Of a DNA stretch of 64,000 nucleotides, positions 12,590-21,777 are shown one piece after another (within the stretch, counting starts at the first letter, position 1; each line of letters starts with the position of its first letter). The stretch spans positions 124,001-188,000 of the forward strand of contig JARWZZ010000011.1 of the NCBI GenBank assembly GCA_029866125.1, read 5' to 3'. Below the pieces are notes generated by a model, which was not told the DNA's origin, made no database searches, and worked only from the letters and a program-made list of their open reading frames with translations. Both the position numbers and the translations under genes were made by a program. The DNA is from Limnobacter sp. (GTDB lineage: Bacteria; Pseudomonadota; Gammaproteobacteria; Burkholderiales; Burkholderiaceae_B).

Positions 12590-12952
12590 ATGCCTCCAAA
12601 AGTCATCACCTCCATACTTGTCACTTTGCTTGTGTTGCTCCAGTACCCGCTCTGGTTTGGCAAGGGTGGGGTATTTCGCGTGAAAGAGCTTGAAAATCAA
12701 TTGACTGAGCAGAATCAAATCAATGATTCCCTGCGACTTCGAAATCAGCAGTTACAAGGTGATGTGGGTAGCTTGTCTGAAGGGTTTGAGGCTGTTGAAG
12801 AACGCGCGCGTCACGATTTCGGAATGGTGAAAGAAGGCGAGCTATTCATCCAATTGGTTGATCCCAAAAACATGCCCGCCGACCACCCCAATGCCTCAAT
12901 TATGGGCGACAAAATGCCCAAGCCGCAGATTGCAAACCCCAAGCCTGATTAA
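12590..12952 (+). CDS. ftsB: Cell division protein FtsB
   Basis: Bitopic divisome protein that pairs with FtsL and FtsQ to activate septal peptidoglycan synthesis. It has a short cytoplasmic N-terminus, one transmembrane helix (about residues 5-21) and a periplasmic coiled coil with heptads (KELENQLTEQNQINDSLRLR), then EERARHDFGMVKEGELF, which is typical of FtsB. The ATG at 12590 gives 120 residues; an in-frame TTG at 12572 would add six residues but lies inside the eno hairpin, so ATG is preferred. The stop overlaps the convergent hslO stop by four bases. Its position after eno is the standard one. Confidence 0.9.
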   Translation: MPPKVITSILVTLLVLLQYPLWFGKGGVFRVKELENQLTEQNQINDSLRLRNQQLQGDVGSLSEGFEAVEERARHDFGMVKEGELFIQLVDPKNMPADHPNASIMGDKMPKPQIANPKPD

Positions 12953-13953
12953 TGCAGTGTAGGCGGCTTCCCATCGCGTGAAAGGTCTTTGAGTGGGTCT
13001 TCCATGGCATGGTCCAAGTCTGGGTCGATTGGGTCCAGTTCCTCGTCCCGAGCAAACAACTTCTCACATTGTGGCTTTGTAAAAATATAGGACGAATTGC
13101 AAAAATCGCAATGCACGTGGATGTTTTCTTGCTCATTCAGGGCATCATCAATTTCGGTTTTACCCAAACTGAACAACATTTTTTCAACCTTCTTGCGTGA
13201 GCAGGTGCAGTGGAAATGACTTTCCCGCTCAGACAGCACAATTGGCTTTTCCTCCCAGAACAGTCGATTCGCAATCGTATCTAAGTCAGCGCTCAAAGCC
13301 TCTTCGCTTTTGAGGGTTTGGGTCAACATGTTCAAGCGGCCCCAACCATCCACATCATGGTTTTTTACACCGTGGCCACCATCCAGAGGCATTTGCTGAA
13401 GCAACACGCCGGAAACGGTTTGGTTGTTGGAATACAGTTGCAGACGGGTCTCCAATTGTTCGGAGCTGCGCATGTAATCCTCAAGTGAGTCAGCCACAGA
13501 ATTGCCCGCCAAAGACACGATGCCTTGGTAGGGCTGCTGACCGGGCAAGCGGTTGCTGGGGTCCAAAACCAAAACAAATCGGCCTTTACCATGCGCGTTC
13601 AGAAGCTCTTGGTAACTGATGTTGTCTTCAACCACTGAATTTTCGACAAGTTTGACCGTGGCGCGAAGGCCGAGCTGACTATTGCATTCAGCCACAAGCA
13701 GCTTGACTGGGCCATCCCCATGAATTTGAAGAACCAGCGAACCCTCAAACTTCAGTGAAGCAGAGAGTAGGGCGCTGGCTGCCACCAATTCACCCAACAG
13801 TCGAGTGACTGCAGCTGGGTATTCATTGTGCGACAGAATTTTTTGCCAGGTTTTGTCGAGTCGAATCAGTTGAGCCCTGCAGGCTGCAGATTCGAACAAC
13901 AAGGTTTTCAGTTTGTCTTCCATGGTCGATGTGGCCAAAAGTAGTGGTTTCAA
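12949..13953 (-). CDS. hslO: Redox-regulated chaperone Hsp33
   Basis: Cytoplasmic holdase chaperone switched on by oxidative stress: disulfide formation and zinc loss unfold its C-terminal region. It has 334 residues, slightly longer than E. coli Hsp33. The redox zinc site is intact as C249-x-C251 and C282-x-x-C285 (HCTCSRKKVE and HCDFCNSSYIF). The N-terminal part shows LLGELVAASALLSASLKFEG and the GDGPVKLLVAEC block. A second start ten codons in (MEDKLKTLL) is possible. The first codon overlaps the stop of the upstream carbonic-anhydrase-like gene by four bases, so the two are translationally coupled. Confidence 0.95.
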   Translation of the reverse strand: MKPLLLATSTMEDKLKTLLFESAACRAQLIRLDKTWQKILSHNEYPAAVTRLLGELVAASALLSASLKFEGSLVLQIHGDGPVKLLVAECNSQLGLRATVKLVENSVVEDNISYQELLNAHGKGRFVLVLDPSNRLPGQQPYQGIVSLAGNSVADSLEDYMRSSEQLETRLQLYSNNQTVSGVLLQQMPLDGGHGVKNHDVDGWGRLNMLTQTLKSEEALSADLDTIANRLFWEEKPIVLSERESHFHCTCSRKKVEKMLFSLGKTEIDDALNEQENIHVHCDFCNSSYIFTKPQCEKLFARDEELDPIDPDLDHAMEDPLKDLSRDGKPPTLH

Positions 13954-14474
13954 TCTGAAATTTTCACGAGTTTTTCTTTAAATAGCTTGGCTTTCAGTAC
14001 ATAAAACTGGGCATTGATCATCATTGCAACTTCTTCGTCGCTTAGGGTGCGCACCACCTTACCGGGTGATCCAATCACCAAAGACCGGTCAGGGATTTCT
14101 TTGCCTTCAGTCACCAGCGAGCCGGCGCCGATGATACAGTTTTTTCCGATCTTCGCACCGTTCAGAACAACAGAACGGATACCAATTAAGCTGCCCTCGC
14201 CAACTTGGCACCCGTGCAGGCAGGCTTGGTGCCCCACGGTTACATTTTTGCCGATGGTCATTGGTAAACCGATGTCGGTGTGAAGGACTGCGCCTTCCTG
14301 AATGTTGGTGCCCGCTTGAATATGAATCAACTCATTGTCGCCCCGAATGGTTGCACCGTCCCAAATGGAGGTGTCTTCGTCCATTTGAACCTTGCCAATG
14401 ACGCTGGCCATCTCGGCCACATAAGCGCTGGGGTCAATTTGCGGGGTGTGATCTTCGATTTTATAAACTGCCAC
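13950..14474 (-). CDS. Gamma-carbonic-anhydrase-like hexapeptide protein (YrdA/PaaY type)
   Basis: A 174-residue left-handed beta-helix protein of the gamma-carbonic anhydrase superfamily. Hexapeptide repeats run through most of the chain (for example IWDGATIRGDNELIHIQAG and IGKNVTVGHQACLHGC), and the metal-ligand histidines appear in VLHTD, VGHQACLHGC. Family members such as YrdA, CaiE and PaaY bind zinc; true carbonate dehydratase or thioesterase activity varies and cannot be predicted here. An AGGAGAA ribosome-binding site lies just upstream of the start. It heads a two-gene transcript with hslO. Confidence 0.88.
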   Translation of the reverse strand: MAVYKIEDHTPQIDPSAYVAEMASVIGKVQMDEDTSIWDGATIRGDNELIHIQAGTNIQEGAVLHTDIGLPMTIGKNVTVGHQACLHGCQVGEGSLIGIRSVVLNGAKIGKNCIIGAGSLVTEGKEIPDRSLVIGSPGKVVRTLSDEEVAMMINAQFYVLKAKLFKEKLVKISD

Positions 14475-14565
14475 TTCTTGTTCTCCTGATTTTCTGTCTA
14501 ATTGTGCTGGCTTTGACTTTAGAATACGCTGAGTGTAATCCTCTCAGCAAGCGCTTAGCAGTCAG

Positions 14566-15441
14566 ATGACCCACCCCACCAATTTTGATGAGACAAATCA
14601 AGCAGACAAATCCCGACATTTAAGGGAGCTGGCTCGCTTAGCATTGTCAGAAAAATGTCCCAAACGTAAAGTTGAGCTTACTTTTGGGCTTGGTGATTTA
14701 AATTGGGCAGGCTCGACTGAACCCCATTTGTTTCCTCAAATCGATGGTGAGTCACGTTTAGAGGCGGCAATGGGTAGGCCTGACGCACCTTTGTTGACCC
14801 AACCCCGAAATGTACCGCACGGGCCAGTTTCTACCCCAAAGGGCCGTGGGATGTTGCTTCATGCCTTGGCCCATATTGAATTCAATGCGATTAACCTGGC
14901 TTTGGATTTGATTGTGCGCTTCCACGGTATGCCTGCTGAGTTCTATTTGGATTGGCTGAAAGTGGCACAAGAGGAGGCTTACCATCACAGCCTGCTGTGT
15001 GAGCGGATGGGCGCTTACGGCATCAAGTACGGGGATTATTCTGCCCACGACGGCCTGTGGCAAATGGCCGAGAAAACCAAGGACAGCTTGTTGGCAAGGT
15101 TGGCATTGGTGCCACGTTTATTGGAGGCGCGGGGGCTGGATGTTTCGCCGTCTATTCGTCAAAAACTGGATGCGGCGGGAGACTCTGCCAGCGCAGCAGT
15201 GCTTGACATTATTTTGCGGGATGAAATTGGTCATGTGGCCATTGGCAATCGCTGGTTTAATGAACTATGTCAACAATCAGGGGTCGATCCGATATCTGCT
15301 TTTGAAAATTGCCTTGAGCAATATTTGTCGCCCAAGCCTAGGTCGCCATTTAATTTTGAAGCAAGAAGGCAGGCAGGGTTTTCTGAAGCGGAATTGGCTT
15401 GGTTGTATCACTTGGAATTAGAGCAAGTGAAAAGCCATTGA
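14566..15441 (+). CDS. DUF455 ferritin-like protein
   Basis: A 291-residue helical protein of family DUF455, which belongs to the ferritin-like/MiaE-related superfamily. Metal-ligand-type motifs are visible: HIEFNAINLALDL (about residues 107-119), EEAYHHSLL and RDEIGHVAIGNRWF (about residues 225-238), giving the paired E and ExxH pattern of a di-iron site. The reaction is unknown; a hydroxylase or oxidase role is only an inference from the fold. It starts the plus-strand cluster that continues with the PHP, YciO, M50 and trpS genes, with gaps of 14 bases or less up to the M50 gene. Confidence 0.82.
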   Translation: MTHPTNFDETNQADKSRHLRELARLALSEKCPKRKVELTFGLGDLNWAGSTEPHLFPQIDGESRLEAAMGRPDAPLLTQPRNVPHGPVSTPKGRGMLLHALAHIEFNAINLALDLIVRFHGMPAEFYLDWLKVAQEEAYHHSLLCERMGAYGIKYGDYSAHDGLWQMAEKTKDSLLARLALVPRLLEARGLDVSPSIRQKLDAAGDSASAAVLDIILRDEIGHVAIGNRWFNELCQQSGVDPISAFENCLEQYLSPKPRSPFNFEARRQAGFSEAELAWLYHLELEQVKSH

Positions 15442-15455
15442 ATGGAGTAAATTAG

Positions 15456-16418
15456 GTGAATGAATCGGTAGGTGAGAAGGTGGCGGAAGTGTTGAGTCAG
15501 CAGGTGATTAGCAATATCAGTGAGGCGGGGGCAGGGGTTCGACCTGCCTTGTCTTGGGATGATCCCTATCAAATCAATGCGGATTTGCATTGCCATTCCA
15601 CCGTGTCTGACGGCACGCTAAGCCCTGAGGAGCTTGCAGCTCGGGCAGCTGCTGCGGGTGTTCAGGTTTGGTCGCTGACTGATCACGACGAAGTGGGTGG
15701 CTTGGCCCGCGCCAAAGCTGCAGCCCATGCACATGGCATTTTGTTTATTCCCGGCGTGGAAATTTCAGTGACTTGGGCAGGAAAAACCCTGCACATTGTC
15801 GGCTTGAATGTGAAATATGAAAACTCCGTGCTTGAGAAGTCGCTGGAACAGGTTCGCAGCGGCCGACTAGAAAGGGCCAAGGAAATGTCGCGCCAACTTG
15901 AAAAAGTGGGCATCGACGGCGTGTATGAAGGCGCCTTAAAGTACGTGGGTAATCCCAACCTGATTAGCCGGACCCATTTTGCGCGCTGTTTGGTCGAGCG
16001 GAAAATATGCAGCGATATTCGCGATGTATTTGCACGCTACCTGACCCCAGGAAAGCCCGGCTATGTGCCGCATGATTGGGCCAGCCTGAGGGAATCTGTG
16101 GAGTGGATTTTAGCCTCAGACGGTATTCCGGTGATTGCACACCCCGGCAGGTACGACATCAATGAATTGCAAATGGACGAGTTGATCACCCAGTTTAAAA
16201 ACCTGGGTGGCATTGGCATTGAAGTGGTAACCGGAAGCCATACAATTGACCAATACACCCGATACGCCCGCCGTGCACTGGTGGCTGGTTTGAAGGCTTC
16301 ACGCGGTTCCGATTTTCACGGTCCCGAAGAAAGCCGCGTAAATTTGGGTGAATTACCCCGTTTGCCTGATGGCTGCGTACCAATCTGGGATAATTGGGCG
16401 CAACTTCAACCCAATTAG
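15456..16418 (+). CDS. PHP-domain phosphoesterase (RNase AM / YciV-like)
   Basis: A 320-residue metal-dependent phosphoesterase of the PHP family. E. coli YciV (RNase AM) hydrolyses 3',5'-nucleoside bisphosphate and 5' RNA ends. The metal ligands are visible in DLHCHSTVSDGTLSPEELA (about residues 43-61), SLTDHDEVGG, PGVEISVTW, VIAHPGRYD and RGSDFHGPEE. GTG at 15456 is preceded by GGAG at 15444-15447, which fixes the start and leaves a roughly 40-residue N-terminal extension before the PHP domain. The next gene, of YciO type, is its usual neighbour in proteobacteria. Confidence 0.88.
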   Translation: MNESVGEKVAEVLSQQVISNISEAGAGVRPALSWDDPYQINADLHCHSTVSDGTLSPEELAARAAAAGVQVWSLTDHDEVGGLARAKAAAHAHGILFIPGVEISVTWAGKTLHIVGLNVKYENSVLEKSLEQVRSGRLERAKEMSRQLEKVGIDGVYEGALKYVGNPNLISRTHFARCLVERKICSDIRDVFARYLTPGKPGYVPHDWASLRESVEWILASDGIPVIAHPGRYDINELQMDELITQFKNLGGIGIEVVTGSHTIDQYTRYARRALVAGLKASRGSDFHGPEESRVNLGELPRLPDGCVPIWDNWAQLQPN

Positions 16419-16426
16419 GAAATTCC

Positions 16427-17083
16427 TTGGCGCAGTACTTCAGGGTGCATCCCGACAATCCTCAAGCAAGGCTGTGCAAGCAGGCGGCTGATTTGATCAA
16501 TCAAGGCGGTATTGCCGCCATTCCGACTGACAGTTGCTACTCGCTGGTTTGCCATCTAGACGACAAAAACGCGGTGGAAAAGCTTCGTCGCCTCAAAGGC
16601 ATTTCCGACAAGCAGCATTTGGCTTTGCTGTGCCGCGATTTAAGCGAATTGGGCAGTTATGCCAAAGTCAACAATGTGCAATACCGGCTGCTGAAAGCTG
16701 TGTTTCCAGGGCCCTACACGTTTATTCTAGAAGCAACAAAAGAAGTACCCAAACGGGTGTCACATCCCTCCAAAAAGTCGATTGGGTTGCGCGTGCCCGA
16801 CCACAAAGTGGTTCAAGCCATTTTGGAGCACACCAACGGTGCATTGATTGCCACCACCCTGCAACTACCGGGCATGGATGAACCGTTCAGGGATGGTGAG
16901 TCTGTGCGTCAGGCCCTTGAACAGGACCTTGACCTGATTGTTTGTGATGGAAACATGTGCAGCCTGTTGCCCACAACCGTGATTGACTGGACAGCCGCAG
17001 ACCCTGTGGTGGTGCGTGTGGGTGCAGGCCCGTTGACTGGGCCACTGGAGCCCGTGTCGATTGAAGAAGGTGAGGATATTTAA
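16427..17083 (+). CDS. YciO-family Sua5/YrdC-like protein
   Basis: YrdC-fold protein close to E. coli YciO, a paralogue of the threonylcarbamoyl-AMP synthase used for tRNA t6A modification. YciO proteins have weaker or uncertain activity. It carries GGIAAIPTDSCYSLVCHL, LLCRDLSELGSYAKV, PGPYTFILEATKEVPKR and TTVIDWT. TTG at 16427 is chosen as start because it gives MAQYFRVHPDNPQAR, matching the family N-terminus, and has AGGA at 16416-16419; an upstream TTG at 16394 would overlap the PHP gene. The stop overlaps the next ATG as TAATG, which suggests coupled translation. Confidence 0.88.
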   Translation: MAQYFRVHPDNPQARLCKQAADLINQGGIAAIPTDSCYSLVCHLDDKNAVEKLRRLKGISDKQHLALLCRDLSELGSYAKVNNVQYRLLKAVFPGPYTFILEATKEVPKRVSHPSKKSIGLRVPDHKVVQAILEHTNGALIATTLQLPGMDEPFRDGESVRQALEQDLDLIVCDGNMCSLLPTTVIDWTAADPVVVRVGAGPLTGPLEPVSIEEGEDI

Positions 17084-17727
17084 TGGACTACGAGGTGATT
17101 CAAACCTTCGCGGTGTATGCGTTGCCTGTCCTTTTTGCCATCACTTTGCATGAAGCAGCCCATGGTTACATGGCCCTGCGCTGTGGTGACAAAACCGCCT
17201 TTTTGGCGGGTCGAATCACTGTCAATCCGATCAAGCACATCGACCCGTTTGGCACCATCGCGCTGCCCTTGTTGATGTATTTCACCACTCAAGGTGCCTT
17301 TTTGTTTGGCTGGGCTCGTCCGGTGCCTGTCGATTTTTCTAGGCTGAACAAGCCCAAGCGAGACATTCGTTATGTGGCATTTGCGGGGCCGGGTGCAAAT
17401 ATATTGATGGCCCTGTTGTGGGCGGCGTTTTTAAAAGCTCAAGTGGTGTTTGGTGTGTCCGAGCCTTTTTTCTTCGAAATGGCAAAGGCAGGCATCAATG
17501 TCAATTTGGTGCTTGCGGCTTTGAACCTCTTGCCTATATTGCCTTTGGATGGCGGGCGTATTCTGTTTAGTTATTTGCCAGCGCGCGCGGCCTTCAACTT
17601 CAGCAAGACCGAGCCCTATGGCATGATCGTGCTCATCGCACTGGTGGTCACCAATATTTTGCCCATGTTTATTCGGCCTTTCCTGATCGTGGGTTATGGC
17701 GCGTTGACCACCTTGTTTAACTTGTAG
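17083..17727 (+). CDS. Site-2-protease-type (M50) membrane metalloprotease
   Basis: Integral membrane zinc protease homologue of the M50B group, 214 residues and five or six hydrophobic segments. The zinc-binding HEAAH lies in ITLHEAAHGYMALRCGD (about residues 21-37), and the second metal motif is LNLLPILPLDGGRIL. No PDZ domain is present, so it is the minimal type seen in many betaproteobacteria beside trpS; a natural substrate is not known. The start overlaps the YciO stop by one base. A 32-base gap leads to trpS. Confidence 0.88.
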   Translation: MDYEVIQTFAVYALPVLFAITLHEAAHGYMALRCGDKTAFLAGRITVNPIKHIDPFGTIALPLLMYFTTQGAFLFGWARPVPVDFSRLNKPKRDIRYVAFAGPGANILMALLWAAFLKAQVVFGVSEPFFFEMAKAGINVNLVLAALNLLPILPLDGGRILFSYLPARAAFNFSKTEPYGMIVLIALVVTNILPMFIRPFLIVGYGALTTLFNL

Positions 17728-17759
17728 AACAACCGATAAAAGAAAAAGCGGACAGCCCT

Positions 17760-18962
17760 ATGTTTTCTGAGCGAGTACTTTCTGGCATGCGCCCAACAGG
17801 GCTTTTGCATTTGGGTCATTACCACGGGGTCTTGAAAAACTGGGTCCAACTCCAGAACGAGATGCCTTGCCTGTTTTTCGTAGCTGACTGGCATGCCTTG
17901 ACTACGCACTATGAATCGCCCGAGGTGATTGAAGCCAGTGTGTGGGACATGGTTGTGGATTGGCTTGCCGCTGGTGTAGACCCAGAAAAAGCCACTGTGT
18001 TTATTCAGTCGCGCGTACCTGCGCATGCCGAGTTGCATTTGTTGCTCTCCATGTCTACGCCTTTGGGTTGGTTGGAGCGCGTGCCCACCTACAAAGACCA
18101 GCAAGAAAAGCTCAAAGAGAAAGACTTGGCAACCTATGGCTTTCTGGGCTACCCCTTGTTGCAAGCGGCTGATATTTTGATTTACCGCGCCACCCAAGTG
18201 CCAGTGGGCGAGGATCAAATTCCACACGTGGAAATGACTCGTGAAATTGCGCGGCGCTTCAACAATATGTATGGGCGCGAGCCCGGTTTTGAAGAGAAAG
18301 CCATCGAGTCTGCCAAGAAGCTGGGCGGAAAAAACGCCAAGCTTTTTATGGAATTGCGAAAAAGTTTTCAAGAAACAGGTGATGTTTCAGCCATTGATAA
18401 AGGCAGAGAGATTTTGGCGGGGGCAGGTAGCCTCGGTGCTGCGGATAAAGATCGCCTGTTCAGTTATCTGGAAGGGGGCCGCAAACTGATTTTGTCAGAG
18501 CCCAAAGCCATGTTGACTGCCGCATCCAAAATGCCCGGGCTGGATGGACAAAAAATGTCCAAGAGTTACCAAAACACCATTTCCCTGCGTGAAACCCCAG
18601 ACAACATCGCCCAGAAAATCAAGAAAATGCCGACTGACCCTCAAAGGGTACGTCGCACTGACCCTGGCAACCCGGACAAATGCCCGGTCTGGCAGCTTCA
18701 CGAGGTGTACACCGATGAAAAGACCAAAGCGTGGGTGCAGGAAGGTTGCCGGTCTGCCGGTATTGGCTGCTTGCAGTGCAAAGACCCCATTATTGAATCC
18801 ATAGTGACGGAGCTGAGCCCCATGCGCGAACGGGCAAAACCATTCGAGGAAGACCCCACTTTGGTTCGAAAAATTGTGGCGCAAGGCTGCGAAAAGGCCC
18901 GTGCCATGGCTGAAGACACCATGAAAGAGGTGCGCGGCGTCATGGGCTTGAACTACAAGTGA
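17760..18962 (+). CDS. trpS: Tryptophan--tRNA ligase
   Basis: Class I aminoacyl-tRNA synthetase that charges tRNA-Trp. The HIGH-like signature is HLGH at residues 17-20 in GMRPTGLLHLGHYHG, and the KMSKS loop is intact in GLDGQKMSKSYQN. At 400 residues it is longer than the roughly 335-residue E. coli enzyme; the extra length, inside the C-terminal half, is usual for the betaproteobacterial form. Its stop overlaps the next start codon by four bases (GTGA), so the methyltransferase is probably translationally coupled. Confidence 0.96.
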   Translation: MFSERVLSGMRPTGLLHLGHYHGVLKNWVQLQNEMPCLFFVADWHALTTHYESPEVIEASVWDMVVDWLAAGVDPEKATVFIQSRVPAHAELHLLLSMSTPLGWLERVPTYKDQQEKLKEKDLATYGFLGYPLLQAADILIYRATQVPVGEDQIPHVEMTREIARRFNNMYGREPGFEEKAIESAKKLGGKNAKLFMELRKSFQETGDVSAIDKGREILAGAGSLGAADKDRLFSYLEGGRKLILSEPKAMLTAASKMPGLDGQKMSKSYQNTISLRETPDNIAQKIKKMPTDPQRVRRTDPGNPDKCPVWQLHEVYTDEKTKAWVQEGCRSAGIGCLQCKDPIIESIVTELSPMRERAKPFEEDPTLVRKIVAQGCEKARAMAEDTMKEVRGVMGLNYK

Positions 18963-19606
18963 TTTCCTCCATGTCGGTATCCAGTCATCATGTGAACACC
19001 GGGCCTTCGCCTTGGGTAAAGTCTTGTGTTGAAAGGCTAAATGCGTCGATTCAGCCAACACAGCAAAGTTTAGGCTCGGGTCTTGGTATTCAAACTTTAC
19101 GAGCCTTGGACTTGGCTTGTGGTGCGGGTAGGCATTCCAGATATTTGGCGGCTCAAGGTTTTGAAGTGCATGCAGTTGACCGGCAGATCCCGCCTGAACC
19201 ATTGGGCGCAGGAGTTACATTTACGCAGTTGGATTTAGAACAAACAGATGCTGAAATGCAAGTTTGGCCGCTGCCTTCTGATGCTTATGATTTAATTGTA
19301 GTAACCAATTACCTGTACCGCCCAGCCTTTCATCACTTGTTGGAAAGCCTGAAACCGGGTGGTGTGCTGGTTTACGAAACATTCATGGATGGCAATGCAC
19401 AATTTGGCTCGCCTAAAAACCCGGATTTTCTGCTTCGAGCTGGTGAGCTTCTGGACCTGACAAAGCCTTTGCAGGTGCTGGCCTTTGAACAAGGACTGCG
19501 AGTTGAACCTTCGATGGCAATGATTCAGCGAGTGATGTGCATCAAGGGCGATTGGACTGAGATACAATCAAGAACTCATTTAGAAAACTCATTCACCAAA
19601 AAATAA
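18959..19606 (+). CDS. Class I SAM-dependent methyltransferase
   Basis: A 215-residue protein with the SAM-binding glycine motif [20 protein letters not shown] (about residues 47-66) followed by the acidic strand end VHAVDR, and a later [16 protein letters not shown] strand. This places it among TehB/UbiE-like small-molecule methyltransferases, with no visible substrate clue. GTG at 18959 overlaps the trpS stop; ATG at 18971 is an alternative start. The dapA gene begins nine bases after its stop, so it is part of the same cluster. Confidence 0.8.
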   Translation: MISSMSVSSHHVNTGPSPWVKSCVERLNASIQPTQQSLGSGLGIQTLRALDLACGAGRHSRYLAAQGFEVHAVDRQIPPEPLGAGVTFTQLDLEQTDAEMQVWPLPSDAYDLIVVTNYLYRPAFHHLLESLKPGGVLVYETFMDGNAQFGSPKNPDFLLRAGELLDLTKPLQVLAFEQGLRVEPSMAMIQRVMCIKGDWTEIQSRTHLENSFTKK

Positions 19607-19614
19607 GGCAAGAA

Positions 19615-20493
19615 ATGATCACAGGCAGCATCGTCGCTATTGTGTCCCCCATGTTTGAAGACGGGTCACTGGACTTTGAAAGCTATCGCCGTTTGATTGA
19701 TTGGCACATCGAGCAAGGCACTGACTCGATTGTTGCCGTGGGTACGACTGGCGAATCACCCACAGTGGATGTGGAAGAGCACGGGGAGCTGATTCGTGTG
19801 GCTGTGGAGCAATCCAAAGGCCGCGTGCCCATTATTGCTGGAACGGGTGGAAACTCCACCACCGAAGCGATTGAACTGACTGAGTTTGCCCGCAAGGTGG
19901 GTGCAAGTGCCAGCTTGCAAGTGGTGCCTTACTACAACAAGCCCACGCAAGAAGGCATGTACCTGCATTTCCGCAAAGTTGCAGAGTCTGTGGACTTGCC
20001 TGTGGTCCTGTACAACGTGCCTGGCCGCACAGTTGCCGACATGTCCAACGACACTATTTTGCGCTTGGCCCAGATTGACAATGTAGTCGGTGTGAAAGAC
20101 GCCACCGGCAACCTGGAGCGCGGTGCATGGTTGGTGCGTGAGGCGCCTTCTGACTTCGCCGTTTACAGTGGCGACGATGCCACAGCCGTACACCTGATGC
20201 TCATGGGTGGCAAGGGCAATATTTCTGTGACTGCCAACGTGGCGCCCAAAGCCATGGCTGACTTGTGTGCTGCAGCTTTGCGTGGCGATTCCGCCACCGC
20301 CAATAAAATGAATTTGAATCTGTTGGACTTGCATGCAGCCATGTTTTGCCAAGCCAACCCGATTCCTGTGAAATATGCGTTGAGCCGCATGGGCAAAATG
20401 GCCCCTGGTGTTCGACTACCCCTGACTCGCCTTGAGGCTGCTTACCACGAAAAAGTGGATGTTGCCTTGCGTCGCCACTCACTCATTGCTTGA
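19615..20493 (+). CDS. dapA: 4-hydroxy-tetrahydrodipicolinate synthase
   Basis: First committed enzyme of the lysine and diaminopimelate pathway, condensing pyruvate with aspartate semialdehyde. It is 292 residues long, the usual length. The Schiff-base lysine is K161 in VVGVKDATG, the catalytic tyrosine Y133 in [10 protein letters not shown], and the GTTGESPT motif is at residues 43-50. ATAAGGCAAGAA precedes ATG 19615. bamC begins ten bases after its stop, an arrangement also seen in E. coli (dapA-bamC). Confidence 0.97.
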   Translation: MITGSIVAIVSPMFEDGSLDFESYRRLIDWHIEQGTDSIVAVGTTGESPTVDVEEHGELIRVAVEQSKGRVPIIAGTGGNSTTEAIELTEFARKVGASASLQVVPYYNKPTQEGMYLHFRKVAESVDLPVVLYNVPGRTVADMSNDTILRLAQIDNVVGVKDATGNLERGAWLVREAPSDFAVYSGDDATAVHLMLMGGKGNISVTANVAPKAMADLCAAALRGDSATANKMNLNLLDLHAAMFCQANPIPVKYALSRMGKMAPGVRLPLTRLEAAYHEKVDVALRRHSLIA

Positions 20494-20503
20494 GATTAGA
20501 TCT

Positions 20504-21703
20504 ATGAAAGTGTTGAAGTTTTCCAATTTGACCCAGCCTTCGGTCAAACTTTCAGTCCAACTTGCCGTGAGCCTGACTGTGCTGTCTTTGGCTGGATGTG
20601 CGTCGTATGACAATGCCATTGAAGGCCAAAAGGCAATTTACCAGAAGGCTGAGAAGCGCACTGTCAAACTGGATGTGCCGCCGGATTTGACTGCTCAAAG
20701 CGCAGATGAGCAGTTCCTGTTGCCGGGCGAGGGTACGAGTGGCTCAGTTTCGGCCGCCGAGTTTTACAGTGGCAAGCAACCCGTTGCCGGTGGCGTAGGT
20801 TCAGGCCGCGCACAAGGTGGTGCCCGCGCACAGGTTGATCCAGTGTTGGCCACCTCAGATGAAGTGGAAATTCGCACCTTGGGGCGTGTTCGTTCATTGG
20901 TGGTGAAGCGTCCACCGGAGCAATTGTGGCCAGCGCTTCGCGATTTTTGGCGTGAAAACGGGTTTGAGTTGACCAACGATGACCCTAAAACCGGCTTGAT
21001 GGAAACCAATTGGTCTGAAAACCGGGCTGCTATTCCAATGGATGGTATCCGCAAGGTTATCGGTCGGGTTTTTGATAATTTGTATTCCTCCAACACGCGC
21101 GACCGTTACCGCCTAAGGGTTGAGCCCAATGCGGATGGCACCTCTGAAATTTTCATAACCCACCGCGGAATGGAAGAGAATTTCATGGACAAAAGCCAAA
21201 CTCAACTGGCTTGGATGAATCGCCCATCTGATCCTGAACTTGAGGCGGAAATGCTGAATAAGCTGGTCGTCAAGTTGACAGGCAATGCCCAAGCAAAAGA
21301 CAAAAAAGGTTTGCCAGTGCAGCAATTGGTGACCATCAACAAAAGCACCAATGGCGCATCCCTGACTTTGGCCGAGGACTTCCCCTTGGCATGGCGTCGG
21401 GTTGGCTTTGGCTTGGACCGCGCTGGTTTTGTGGTGGAAGACCGTGACCGTGCAAATGGCATTTATTATGTGAAATATTTGCCGGACAGCGCGGCTGCCA
21501 CACCCGGTGAAAAGAAAGGCTTTTTCGGTAGTATTTTCTCCAGCAAAGGGGAGTCTTTGAGCAATGACCAGCGCTTCCAAGTGTTGGTCAGTGCAAAAGG
21601 TCAGGACAAAACTGAAGTTCGATTTGCCTCAGAAACCGGGAAGGTGCTGAATGCCAAGCTGTCTTCGGAAGCTTCTGATCGCTTGGTCGCCAAGTTGCGA
21701 TAA
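20504..21703 (+). CDS. bamC: Outer membrane assembly lipoprotein BamC
   Basis: Lipoprotein of the BAM complex that inserts beta-barrel proteins into the outer membrane. ATG at 20504 gives a 399-residue precursor with a signal peptide ending in the lipobox LAGC, acylated at C32; an open frame extends upstream into dapA but has no signal there. After the lipobox comes an unstructured stretch with YQKAEKRTVKLDVPPDLT, the conserved BamD-binding type of segment, then two helix-grip domains (about residues 120-230 and 275-395). It is downstream of dapA, the standard position. Confidence 0.93.
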   Translation: MKVLKFSNLTQPSVKLSVQLAVSLTVLSLAGCASYDNAIEGQKAIYQKAEKRTVKLDVPPDLTAQSADEQFLLPGEGTSGSVSAAEFYSGKQPVAGGVGSGRAQGGARAQVDPVLATSDEVEIRTLGRVRSLVVKRPPEQLWPALRDFWRENGFELTNDDPKTGLMETNWSENRAAIPMDGIRKVIGRVFDNLYSSNTRDRYRLRVEPNADGTSEIFITHRGMEENFMDKSQTQLAWMNRPSDPELEAEMLNKLVVKLTGNAQAKDKKGLPVQQLVTINKSTNGASLTLAEDFPLAWRRVGFGLDRAGFVVEDRDRANGIYYVKYLPDSAAATPGEKKGFFGSIFSSKGESLSNDQRFQVLVSAKGQDKTEVRFASETGKVLNAKLSSEASDRLVAKLR

Positions 21704-21777
21704 CTCAGTTGTCATTGCTAAGCAGCAATTCGCCAAAAAAATCACTTCAGTGAGCCTATTTTTTGTTTTTGATTTTA

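Noticed and set aside
19756..20352. 198-codon minus-strand frame inside dapA
   Set aside because: It is antisense to a fully conserved dapA; its His/Gln-rich composition is typical of antisense reading of coding DNA.
20432..20503. Upstream extension of bamC into dapA
   Set aside because: The extra residues come from the dapA coding region in another frame; the lipoprotein signal starts at ATG 20504.
21715..21728. TTGCT-AAGC-AGCAA hairpin as terminator of bamC
   Set aside because: Only five base pairs and no adjacent T-run; too weak to call.
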